From NCBI RefSeq assembly GCF_049943955.1, contig NZ_JBNFTW010000002.1, positions 124,001 through 188,000 on the forward strand: a DNA stretch of 64,000 nt. The letters are read 5' to 3'. The notes beneath the pieces were generated by a model that had not been told where the DNA came from, did no database searches, and was given only the letters and a program-made list of their open reading frames with translations. Shown in pieces: positions 1 through 7,173 of this stretch. The DNA is from Desulfosporosinus sp049943955 (GTDB lineage: Bacteria > Bacillota > Desulfitobacteriia > Desulfitobacteriales > Desulfitobacteriaceae). The first letter of the stretch is position 1; each line of letters opens with the position of its first letter. The translations under genes were made by a program, and so were the position numbers.

Positions 1-147
1 GTTAAGCCAGCCTGAAGTCGCTTTTTCCCAACCAGCTTGAACCCAAGCAAAACCATAAATAAGCCGAGCAACTGTGAAGATAATAACAAAAATAGCTTTT
101 TTCCAATTACGCATTTCATTTTTAACAGCATCAACGTATGAGTTCAT
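1..147 (-). CDS. DoxX/DoxD-like membrane protein, N-terminal fragment
   Basis: Only the first 49 codons lie in the window; the gene runs off the left edge. The ATG at 147 follows a GGAGG about 11 bases upstream on the minus strand. The peptide has a charged N-terminus (Met-Asn-Ser-Tyr-Val-Asp), then WKKAIFVIIFTVARLIYGFAW, a first membrane helix, then a Gly-Trp-rich VQAGWEKATSGWLN. That pattern resembles the first helix and loop of DoxX/TQO small subunit (DoxD-like) membrane proteins, which in some relatives take part in thiosulfate:quinone oxidoreductase. The family call rests on under 50 residues and is tentative; it is clearly a membrane protein start. Confidence 0.55.
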   Translation of the reverse strand, partial: MNSYVDAVKNEMRNWKKAIFVIIFTVARLIYGFAWVQAGWEKATSGWLN

Positions 148-554
148 TTTATGAAGGCCCTCCTTACTTAATAACTTAAAATTCAACTTGACTATACTAT
201 CACAAAATAAAAACCCAATCAACACATTAATTATTGCAAAAAAACAAAATTATACAATTAAATTTAAGTCATATTTAACCATCAATGCATTAATGGATTA
301 GTGTTTGCAATTTTTCGATATCAATAAGAAAAAATATTCACAAATAAGATGTTAGTTGTTTTGGTATTAAATAATAAACCTATTAAATATTTACTAAATT
401 TAAAACAAGTTGTACAATTTTGCATTATAATGCAGCTTAAATCTAACACAAGTGAAAGAAACTTCTGAGAAATACAATTTCGTCCATATGTTTTTTGAGT
501 AAATAAAAGAACAACTGCACATAATAATTTCAAATGATTAGGAGGGATTAATCT
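148..554. other. Intergenic region with a 14-bp palindrome
   Basis: AT-rich gap between the divergent DoxX-like and DUF1657 genes. A perfect palindrome TGCATTATAATGCA lies at 421-434 and contains a TATAAT at 426-431, so it could be a -10 element inside an operator. No well-spaced -35 element was found. A reading frame on the minus strand here covers the DUF1657 ribosome binding site and is not credible. Confidence 0.4.
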
Positions 555-764
555 ATGACTGTTCAAGCAGATTTAGAAAAGGCCGTAGCTGCAGCACAAT
601 CGGCACTAGGAACCTACGAAACCTTCTCTACTTCAACTTTGGATGAATCAGCTAAACAGATGTTTAAGGAGATGTCGAGTGACATGCAGCGTCATGTTAC
701 CCAACTTAGAGGGCGTTTAGCTTATGTAACTCAGAATAACAGCATGAACAAGCCCCTAAGTTAA
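555..764 (+). CDS. DUF1657 domain protein
   Basis: 69-residue protein starting MTVQADLEKAVAAAQSALGTYE, the typical opening of the DUF1657 family of small helical proteins in spore-forming Firmicutes. The start is set by AGGAGGG at about 540-546. The whole protein is one DUF1657 unit (about 65-70 residues), with two predicted amphipathic helices and no signal peptide. DUF1657 genes often sit near spoVA-type or YetF-type membrane genes, but no such neighbour is visible here. The function is unknown. A terminator follows at 812-845, so it is probably a single-gene transcript. Confidence 0.85.
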   Translation: MTVQADLEKAVAAAQSALGTYETFSTSTLDESAKQMFKEMSSDMQRHVTQLRGRLAYVTQNNSMNKPLS

Positions 765-811
765 AAATAGACTTGATCAAATCGTAAGACTTCTATAGGG
801 TTCGCAGAGAT

Positions 812-845
812 ATAAGCCGCATAATTTGAGCGGCTTATTATTTTT
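812..845 (+). terminator. Rho-independent terminator after DUF1657 gene
   Basis: Stem ATAAGCCGC (812-820) pairs with GCGGCTTAT (830-838) around a 9-base loop, followed by a T-rich run to 845. Confidence 0.8.
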
Positions 846-870
846 GAGCTTCAAACAAATAGATTAGGAG

Positions 871-900
871 AATATACGGATATCCAGTTATCCGTATATT
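871..900. repeat. Perfect 12-bp inverted repeat
   Basis: AATATACGGATA (871-882), six-base loop, TATCCGTATATT (889-900). There is no T-run behind it and no assigned transcript. It could be an operator, a terminator of weak type or a mobile-element scar. Confidence 0.6.
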
Positions 901-1050
901 TAATTGATAAGATAGTGCCATTCTCTAGACAGTAAAAATTTTTGGGGCTATTATTTACTTAATAATAAAAATTTTGAGAAAAGTGCAGAGCCTTTTTGTG
1001 AATGAAATCACTAGTATTTATTGCTAATCAAATTTTTGGAGATGAAACTA

Positions 1051-1263
1051 ATGAATTGTCAATGTCGTGAGTGTCAAGGAAGAGAATGTCAGTGTAAATT
1101 TTGCTATGAAAGAAACACCTGTAGTTATGTTATGATCGATGAATGTCGATGGGAGAAGATTAGGGAAAATAGGAGTGAGAAAACGATAATGAAATTTGAA
1201 GTTATTTTAAGAAATAACCTTCAAATGAGTTTATCAGCTCGCCGCGCAAATAGGACTTATTGA
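1051..1263 (+). CDS. Small cysteine-rich protein, unknown
   Basis: 70 residues from the ATG at 1051, which follows TTGGAG at 1036-1041. The first 25 residues carry eight Cys in CxC/CxxC spacing (NCQCRECQGRECQCKFCYERNTC), then a basic/acidic tail. It is terminated by a good hairpin at 1295-1321. The Cys pattern suggests metal binding or disulfide stabilisation, but no family is recognised. Longer upstream starts exist (TTG 1021) but lack a ribosome binding site. Moderate confidence that it is expressed; none on function. Confidence 0.4.
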   Translation: MNCQCRECQGRECQCKFCYERNTCSYVMIDECRWEKIRENRSEKTIMKFEVILRNNLQMSLSARRANRTY

Positions 1264-1294
1264 AAGCTCTCCTATTATTAGCAAGAATATAAAG

Positions 1295-1321
1295 TGCCAG
1301 AGTTAAAAGCTCTGGCTTTTT
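1295..1321 (+). terminator. Rho-independent terminator
   Basis: GCCAGAG (1296-1302) pairs with CTCTGGC (1310-1316), followed by TTTTT. Ends the small Cys-rich gene. Confidence 0.8.
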
Positions 1322-1448
1322 ATAACGATTATTCAAACCTTATAGAGGAAGTGCAGTAAATATGTGGAATGCTTAAAAAGGGTCTCGAGAGGGGACATCA
1401 AAAAAGTTGGCGATTGAATATTAGTCAATTTTAGAGGGAACTTTTACC

Positions 1449-1751
1449 AGTACCTCGAGTTGAACTTGTCGTCCCTGAAGGTGAGTATACCGGAAAATCC
1501 GGAAACTATTGTAAAGGTTCAGAGGCGTAATTATGCCCGAGTTACAGCTATTTACCCTTTCATCTTTCAAAGAGTAACTCTTGAAGGGCTTAGTGATCAC
1601 TTAAAAGGAACTATGCTGGATTTTAGCGGCGGCGGGATACGCTTTTTAGCGGATTCTCGATGTTTCTTTAGAATTAACCGATGGATGTATGCAAACTAAG
1701 GTTCGTGTTCTCCGAATTGAAGAGGTTGAGGATATGTTTTTCAACGGGTGA
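1449..1751 (+). pseudogene. Frameshifted PilZ/YcgR-type c-di-GMP effector
   Basis: Three reading frames have to be joined to give one PilZ protein. A first piece around 1450-1482 reads VPRVELVVPEGEYTG, as in the YcgR N-domain. A second, open at 1460-1699, carries the PilZ signature as QRRNYARVTAIYPF followed by DFSGGGIRF. A third, from about 1668, reads LELTDGCMQTKVRVLRIEEVEDMFFNG and stops at 1751, the expected last strands of the PilZ barrel. At least two frameshifts therefore break the gene. The Arg-rich and Ser-Gly-Gly-Gly motifs that bind c-di-GMP are still legible. Sequencing error is possible, but two shifts in 250 bases and the missing N-terminal start argue for decay. Confidence 0.65.
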
Positions 1752-1849
1752 TTTTGATTATTTCAAGATTATTGTTATAAGGTTTGTCACCATTTGGGAC
1801 AAGATTCATACTATATATTAAAAGAAAGGAAATAATAGAAAAAGTCCTT

Positions 1850-1925
1850 AGCATAGGTGCAAGAGCCATTTTCGGAACTGATTCAAGCGAATGGGTTGAA
1901 AATCAATCTCCAATACGTTAGTTAC
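1850..1925 (+). pseudogene. Decayed copy of the following Pro-rich protein gene
   Basis: The bases encode IGARAIFGTDSSEWVEN and then jump to a stretch resembling the last residues (INLQYISY) of the gene at 1996-2316, whose matching part is IGARVVVGLGSSEWVGNYGG. The Pro-rich start and the middle are missing. This looks like a duplicate with an internal deletion. Confidence 0.5.
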
Positions 1926-1995
1926 TAATGATTAGGTAATTAGGTTTTCCTCTTATGCAGGCCACTCAGGCCTATCTTTAGAGGAGGGAATCTAG

Positions 1996-2316
1996 ATGTT
2001 AAAACTGCCGCCTTACCCGCCTTATGTTCCTCATACCCCGTTTCCGCCAAAAGTTCGCTGGCCTTATGTTCCTTATCCGCCAGTAGAAATTCCGCCATAT
2101 CCTAATGTATGTATATTATTTGACACTCTTCCTATTGGAGCAAGAGTCGTAGTTGGACTTGGATCAAGTGAGTGGGTCGGAAATTATGGCGGAGTCATTG
2201 ACGGAGTATTATTTCTAACGAATGCTCAACTATTTTCCAATGTTGGAAATCCTATTGATGGAATTCAATCTGTAGTCAGAATTCCAATCATCAATCTTCA
2301 GTATATTAGTTATTAA
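1996..2316 (+). CDS. Pro/Tyr-rich N-terminus small protein, unknown
   Basis: 106 residues, start fixed by GAGGAGGG at 1981-1988. Residues 1-40 are an unusual Pro-Tyr tract (LPPYPPYVPHTPFPPK, then PYVPYPPVEIPPYP); residues 41-106 are a compact beta-rich segment with GARVVVGLGSSEWVGNYGGVIDGV and a closing RIPIINLQYISY. Pro-Tyr tracts of this kind occur in spore coat and exosporium proteins, which would fit a spore former, but no family is recognised and that is only a suggestion. A decayed copy lies just upstream (1850-1925), showing this locus has duplicated. A strong hairpin at 2346-2382 ends the transcript. Confidence 0.65.
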   Translation: MLKLPPYPPYVPHTPFPPKVRWPYVPYPPVEIPPYPNVCILFDTLPIGARVVVGLGSSEWVGNYGGVIDGVLFLTNAQLFSNVGNPIDGIQSVVRIPIINLQYISY

Positions 2317-2345
2317 AAAGTAGGGACTGTGTAAAACAGTAAGAG

Positions 2346-2382
2346 AAACCGCCAGAAATCGTTTGAGATTTCCGGCGGTTTT
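2346..2382. terminator. Bidirectional terminator between convergent genes
   Basis: AAACCGCC..GAAATC (2346-2360) pairs with GATTTC..GGCGGTTTT (2367-2382). It separates the plus-strand Pro-rich gene from the minus-strand chemoreceptor. Confidence 0.75.
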
Positions 2383-2416
2383 AACGTTTCGGGAAATGGA
2401 ATTAATTCAAATGTCT

Positions 2417-4480
2417 TTAAAATTGGAATTTCTTAATTTCTTCTTTTAATTTATTTGTGCTTTCCTTAGTCCTAAATACTTGTTGTTTGACTTCATCAGA
2501 CTTGCTTTTTACTTCAGCGGCTCGATTTGCGATATTGGTGATTCCGATAGCCCCTTCATTGGCAGCATTAGCAATTCCATCTATTGCAGCTAAGATATTT
2601 TGTATCGAATTCATAAGCTCCTTAGATGTTGCGCTGAATTCAGTAACAAGCTCATCTACAAAGATTGCATCTTCTTTATATTTTCCAGCTACATTGAGCA
2701 TAACCTTATAATCGTTAGCTACGTCGTCAGAAACGTAGGCAAGTAAGTTATCAGAATTACTCGAGAGATTGTTCACAGAGTTTGTGACTTTCGTAGTGAC
2801 CTCTTGTATTTCCATGACAGCGCCTTTTGATTGCTCGGCAAGTTTTCTTATCTCGTCAGATACCACCGAGAAACCTCTGCCCGCTTCACCGGCCCTGGCA
2901 GCTTCAATTGCAGCATTTAAGGCAAGCAAGTTGGTTTGTTCAGTTATTTGCATAATCGATTGGGTTAACAGGTTAATTTGATCAACAACCTTCGATTCGA
3001 CGATAGCCTGTTCCAATGTTTCCTTGGTTTCTGCAAAAACATTATAGGCTTTCTGTTGGGCGGTATCAACATTTTGCTTTGTATCTTCTGCTCGTTCGGC
3101 GATTTTTCCTGCAGAAAGAGCACCTTCTTGCGATTTTTGAGCAATTAACTGTACGGATTTTTGTATTTCTTGTGAAGTTGCCGCCATCTCTTCTGAAGAT
3201 GCTGATGTTTCTTCCATACTTGCCGCTAATTCTTCAGTTGTAGACGATATTTCTTCGAAGTTTTCAGCTAAGTCAATCACATTATTCATGACATCTTGTA
3301 CTTCTTGTTCAATTACAGAAGATTCATCCTGAATACTATTGATCAAATGTTTGATGGAATTTTTCATATCTTTTATAGCATTTGTGATTGAGCCAATTTC
3401 ATCGGATCGAGCCAGATATTTAGGATTAATATCTCGAGTAAAGTCTCCGCTCGAAACAATTTCCAAATACTCCGCGGACTTTATGATAGGTGTAGTTATT
3501 CGTCTTGTAGTTATAGTGATTAACAATATTGTTATCAGGAGCATAATGACAGAAATACTTAAAACCATAAACGATATTTTTTTGGCACCTTGATTTAATT
3601 CGCTTTCTGCCATAAATGACGCTAATATCCAGTCGGTTCCGGCAACTTTATAGGGATTAACTATGTACATCATACCATTAATATTGACATCAAAGGGTTT
3701 TAAGTCCTTTGCAAGGAGATTTTGCAAGCCCGGTATCTTAACGTCAGCTAATGTTTTGAAATTATTTTTGGCATTATTTCCATCAGCTAAAATAACTCCA
3801 GTGTTATGAACGATCATGTAATATCCTGTTTTGCCAGGTTTCATGGAACTTAACATGCTGCTGATAACGGATTGCTGAACATCAATTCCTATTGTGCCAA
3901 TGAGATTTCCATTAGCATCAGTAAAGGACCTGACGTTGCTGGTAATCATTTGATGGGAAATGCCATCCACATAGGGTGCCGTTCTCACGATAGCCCCATT
4001 GCCGCTTAAACCGGTTTTATACCAGCCTTTTTCGGGAGGATTAAATTTAGCCGAGATGCTTGTTTCAGGCCATTGAAGATAGGCACCGTTTTTTGTGCCG
4101 AAATACACATACATTGTACCAGGATGACTTTTGGCATACTGATCAAAAACTTCATAAATTTGTTGCTCCAACCCCCCGTTTTTTGAAGGGGTCATGTTAA
4201 CCTGTTGATTGTTATTGGCATATGAGGTGATAGTTCCGTCATTTGCTTTCATGACTAAGGGATTAGAGGCCATCATATTGATGTCTTTATCAATCCGGTC
4301 ATAGAAGATTTGAATTGAATTTGCGGCGATCTTCATTTGTTCATTGGAATTATTAAAATAATCACTTTTTGCCTGGGTTGTCACTTCGTAACTGGCTAAA
4401 GTGCCGACTGTTGCAAGTGCAACAATAATAATTGATAAAGAGATCACTAGAAACCTAGATTGGATACTTTTAAATTTCAT
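2417..4480 (-). CDS. Methyl-accepting chemotaxis protein with dCache sensor
   Basis: 687 residues from the ATG at 4480 (MKFKSIQSRF), which follows AGAGGG. An in-frame ATG at 4537 would place that ribosome binding site inside the gene. Order: N-terminal membrane helix (about 10-32), a 260-residue extracellular double-Cache-like sensor with the PPEKGWYK and IGIDVQQS segments typical of dCache_1, a second membrane helix (about 285-310), HAMP, then the signalling coiled coil. The hairpin tip is present as QTNLLALNAAIEAARAGEAGRGF. No CheR-binding pentapeptide is seen at the end (KKFQF). It lies divergent from the choline compartment run with about 550 bases between them, so a choline or amine ligand is conceivable, but the sequence does not show the ligand. 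Confidence 0.92.
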   Translation of the reverse strand: MKFKSIQSRFLVISLSIIIVALATVGTLASYEVTTQAKSDYFNNSNEQMKIAANSIQIFYDRIDKDINMMASNPLVMKANDGTITSYANNNQQVNMTPSKNGGLEQQIYEVFDQYAKSHPGTMYVYFGTKNGAYLQWPETSISAKFNPPEKGWYKTGLSGNGAIVRTAPYVDGISHQMITSNVRSFTDANGNLIGTIGIDVQQSVISSMLSSMKPGKTGYYMIVHNTGVILADGNNAKNNFKTLADVKIPGLQNLLAKDLKPFDVNINGMMYIVNPYKVAGTDWILASFMAESELNQGAKKISFMVLSISVIMLLITILLITITTRRITTPIIKSAEYLEIVSSGDFTRDINPKYLARSDEIGSITNAIKDMKNSIKHLINSIQDESSVIEQEVQDVMNNVIDLAENFEEISSTTEELAASMEETSASSEEMAATSQEIQKSVQLIAQKSQEGALSAGKIAERAEDTKQNVDTAQQKAYNVFAETKETLEQAIVESKVVDQINLLTQSIMQITEQTNLLALNAAIEAARAGEAGRGFSVVSDEIRKLAEQSKGAVMEIQEVTTKVTNSVNNLSSNSDNLLAYVSDDVANDYKVMLNVAGKYKEDAIFVDELVTEFSATSKELMNSIQNILAAIDGIANAANEGAIGITNIANRAAEVKSKSDEVKQQVFRTKESTNKLKEEIKKFQF

Positions 4481-5034
4481 CCATGAACCCTCTTTCCACA
4501 TTATTTCCAAAGATCCTATGCTTGTGTTATGAAACACAATACCTTAATTTTCAGCAAAATTCAATATAAATTTCCTAAATCTATGTTATTTCGAAATTAA
4601 CGGCCCCTTATATTTGATCACTGATATCATCGGAAAATCTTATATAAAACTTGATAAAACTTTAAATAAAGCTTATAAAAAACGTTAGTTCGCCAGTCAC
4701 TAAGCTGCTGAATAAGCTTATTCCGGCAAAGATGAGCGCTTATATATTATGCTAGCTATTATACGGTAAATCTTTAAGTGAATTAGCATATTACGTCTTC
4801 TTTATATCCCCTATAGCTGTTTGGTATATTACAGTTTTATGAAGAGGTAATATAATTATCTGCAAAGAATGCTGTCGAATTCAAGGTTATTGAAAATAAG
4901 AGTAAGCGTCTTTTTTAGACTCGTGAAACATGAAAACTCAGGAATTGAGACTTAATTTGTAATTTGAACAGTGCATTAGTAAGAGCGGATAAAACCTTTG
5001 GAAGGTTTCTGCATAGTTAAAGAGGAGTAGTTCC
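4481..5034. promoter_or_regulatory. Leader and promoter region of the choline BMC run
   Basis: A 554-base gap between the divergent chemoreceptor and the first shell gene. A candidate SigA promoter TTACAG (4829-4834), 16-base spacer, TATAAT (4851-4856) would give a leader of about 170 bases. A compact hairpin AAACCTT-TGG-AAGGTTT sits at 4992-5008, just upstream of the AGAGGAG ribosome binding site, and has no T-run, so it is not a terminator. No sigma-54 type GG/GC element was found. No regulator is encoded nearby. Confidence 0.4.
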
Positions 5035-5331
5035 ATGGAATATTTCGGAGAAGAAGCCTTGGGTCTGGTCGAAACAAGAGGGATGGTTCCGGCCATTCAA
5101 GCTGTGGATGTCATGTGTAAAACTGCCGATGTTGTTCTTGTTTCTTATGAAAATATGGGTTCAGGTCTTGTCACAGTCATGGTGAAAGGTGATGTTGCCG
5201 CAGTAAGGTCTGCTGTGGAAAAAGGGGCAGCTGCGGCAGCTGCCATTGGCGAAATGGTTGCTGCTCACGTTATCCCGCGCCCCGTAAGCCGAGTAGGGAA
5301 AATTGTTTCCCGGCATGATGTTGATAACTGA
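5035..5331 (+). CDS. BMC-H shell protein (PduA/EutM type)
   Basis: 98 residues forming a single Pfam BMC fold, from ALGLVETRGMVPAIQAVDVM through GLVTVMVKGDVAAVRSAVEKG to AHVIPRPVSRVGK. The family forms hexamers that tile the facets of the shell, and the loop Asn-Met-Gly-Ser-Gly lines the central pore through which substrates pass. It starts at an ATG behind AGAGGAG (5021-5027). It is the first gene of the run and is followed 29 bases later by a close paralogue. Compared with canonical pore loops (Gly-Ser-Gly after a Lys) it carries Tyr-Glu-Asn-Met before the Gly-Ser, which would alter pore chemistry. Confidence 0.95.
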   Translation: MEYFGEEALGLVETRGMVPAIQAVDVMCKTADVVLVSYENMGSGLVTVMVKGDVAAVRSAVEKGAAAAAAIGEMVAAHVIPRPVSRVGKIVSRHDVDN

Positions 5332-5360
5332 CATGAATTACTTTGAAAAAGGGGAATTGC

Positions 5361-5651
5361 ATGGAGAGAAATGATGCCTTGGGATTTATAGAGACCTATG
5401 GACTTGTATCGATACTTGAGGCTGCAGATGCGATGTGCAAGGCAGCGGACGTAGAACTGGTTGGATATGAGAATGTGGCTTCCGGATTAATTTCTGTGGT
5501 AGTTCGTGGTGATGTTGGGGCTGTAAGAACAGCGGTTGAGGCCGGCGTTAAAGCAGCTGAAAAAGTAGGTAAGATTTATAGTACTAATGTTATTGCCAAT
5601 CCGCATCCGGACGTTGAAAAAATTGTCGCTAAGCACGTTATTGATTGGTGA
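5361..5651 (+). CDS. BMC-H shell protein, divergent pore loop
   Basis: 97 residues from the ATG at 5361, which has AAAGGGG at 5347-5353; an upstream TTG at 5343 overlaps that site and is unlikely. A single BMC fold (ALGFIETYGLVSILEAADAMCKAADVELVGYENVASGLISVVVRGDVGAV). The pore loop reads Asn-Val-Ala-Ser-Gly, with Ala where almost all hexamers have Gly, so the pore may be narrower. It is paralogous to the preceding gene, shares the Tyr-Glu-Asn stretch, and the two probably co-assemble in the shell facets. Confidence 0.95.
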   Translation: MERNDALGFIETYGLVSILEAADAMCKAADVELVGYENVASGLISVVVRGDVGAVRTAVEAGVKAAEKVGKIYSTNVIANPHPDVEKIVAKHVIDW

Positions 5652-5698
5652 ACGGATGACTGTTGATTTTAATTTGGATAGAGAAAGGAGGCGAGGAT

Positions 5699-7141
5699 AT
5701 GGATCGGATTGACCAGGATTTACTTTCCATCCAAGAAGCCCGGATACTGGTGGAAAATGCGCGGGAAGCACAAACGTCTTTGGCAGCATTCCCACAGGAA
5801 AAACTGGATAAAATCGTGGGAGCTATGGCTGCTGAAGTTTTAGAATATGCCCGAGACCTTGCGGTGATGTCTTACGAGGAAACGGGATTTGGGAAATGGC
5901 AGGATAAGTATCTTAAAAATGTCTTTGCCAGCGACTATCTGTTCAAAAAAATCAGAGATATGAACGTTGTCGGTATCATTGCAGAAGACGAAGTCAACAA
6001 GACCATGGATATTGGCGTTCCCATGGGTGTTATTGTTGCCTTGCCTCCTTCGACAAATCCGGTATCAACAACGGTCTATAAGGCCTTGATTGCAGTTAAA
6101 TCGGGTAATGCGATTGTTTTTTCGCCTCATCCCAGGGCCAAAAAGACCATAAACAAAACTCTTGAAATACTGATACGGACGGCCGAAGCTAACGGTTTGC
6201 CCTCGGGAGCAATCGGATATTTAAGGACAGTTACAGTACCGGGTACAGTTGAAATGATGAATCATAAAGATACTGCATTGATTCTGGTTACGGGTGTGCC
6301 TAAAATGGTCGCTGCTGCCCATTCTTCGGGAAAACCCGTTATTTACGGAGGGCCGGGCAATGGACCGGCATTTATTGAGCGTACTGCTGATATTAAGCAA
6401 GCAGTGACGGATATTATTGCCAGCAGAACCTTTGACAATGGCATCATCTCTGCTTCAGAACAATCTATTGTGGTCGAGGAATGTATTGCAGGGGAAGTTA
6501 GACAAGAGCTGAGAAATAATGGGGCTTGTTTCCTGTCCGAGGGGGAGTCAGAAGAGCTCAGCAAGTTTTTCCTGTGCCCGGATGGCAATATTAATCCGGA
6601 AATTGTCGGCAAATCGGCTGTAGAGATAGCAGAGAAAATCGGGATGCGTGTTCCTGAAGAAACAAAAGTCTTAATTTCCGAACAGAAATATGTGTCCGAT
6701 ACCAATCCCTACTCGAAAGAAAAACTTTGCCCTGTGCTGGCTTTTTACGTTGAAAAGGATTGGCTTAATGCCTGTGAAAAATGTATTGAATTGTTACTTA
6801 ATGAAGGAAGGGGGCATACACTTGTTATCCATTCTCGCAATGAGACTGTGATTCGAGAGTTTGCTCTGAAAAAACCAGTTTCAAGACTCTTGGTCAATAC
6901 GCCTGCCACATTGGGGGGGATTGGAGCGACAACCAATCTTTTTCCGGCTATGACATTGGGTTGCGGTACAGCCGGCGGTGGTTTCACTTCTGATAATGTT
7001 TCGCCAATGAACTTGATTAATATCCGCAAAGTCGGTTACGGTGTGCGGGCTTTAGAAGATATCACACAGGACGTCAGAGAAGCTTCACCGGATTTGAAAG
7101 CTCTGCTGGAAAAACTGCTGGAGCAGCTTGCTGCTCGTTGA
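5699..7141 (+). CDS. Aldehyde dehydrogenase homologue lacking catalytic Cys
   Basis: 480 residues from ATG 5699, preceded by a near-perfect AAAGGAGGCGAGG. It belongs to the CoA-acylating aldehyde dehydrogenase family (EutE/PduP type) and aligns end to end with the second copy at 17087. The NAD-binding and Rossmann parts are kept (PSTNPVSTTVYKALIAVKSG, GGPGNGPAFIERTAD). The catalytic motif, FDNGTICASEQ in the second copy, is FDNGIISASEQ here: Ser251 stands where Cys251 should be. Ordinary thioester chemistry should therefore be impossible. The N-terminus (residues 1-30) and the last 20 residues (LKALLEKLLEQLAAR) are amphipathic helices of the kind used as encapsulation peptides. It is probably packed in the compartment as a structural or regulatory partner. 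The lesion is a substitution in an otherwise intact gene, so this is not simple decay. Confidence 0.9.
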   Translation: MDRIDQDLLSIQEARILVENAREAQTSLAAFPQEKLDKIVGAMAAEVLEYARDLAVMSYEETGFGKWQDKYLKNVFASDYLFKKIRDMNVVGIIAEDEVNKTMDIGVPMGVIVALPPSTNPVSTTVYKALIAVKSGNAIVFSPHPRAKKTINKTLEILIRTAEANGLPSGAIGYLRTVTVPGTVEMMNHKDTALILVTGVPKMVAAAHSSGKPVIYGGPGNGPAFIERTADIKQAVTDIIASRTFDNGIISASEQSIVVEECIAGEVRQELRNNGACFLSEGESEELSKFFLCPDGNINPEIVGKSAVEIAEKIGMRVPEETKVLISEQKYVSDTNPYSKEKLCPVLAFYVEKDWLNACEKCIELLLNEGRGHTLVIHSRNETVIREFALKKPVSRLLVNTPATLGGIGATTNLFPAMTLGCGTAGGGFTSDNVSPMNLINIRKVGYGVRALEDITQDVREASPDLKALLEKLLEQLAAR

Positions 7142-7173
7142 AGATTTAAGTAAGTGTAAGGGAGGACCATAGT

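Noticed and set aside
321..566. 81-codon ORF on the minus strand
   Set aside because: It covers the DUF1657 start and ribosome binding site, has low-complexity composition and no ribosome binding site of its own.
2457..3593. Chain of plus-strand ORFs antisense to the chemoreceptor
   Set aside because: They are shadows of the chemoreceptor reading frame: hydrophobic Ser/Ala-rich, without ribosome binding sites.
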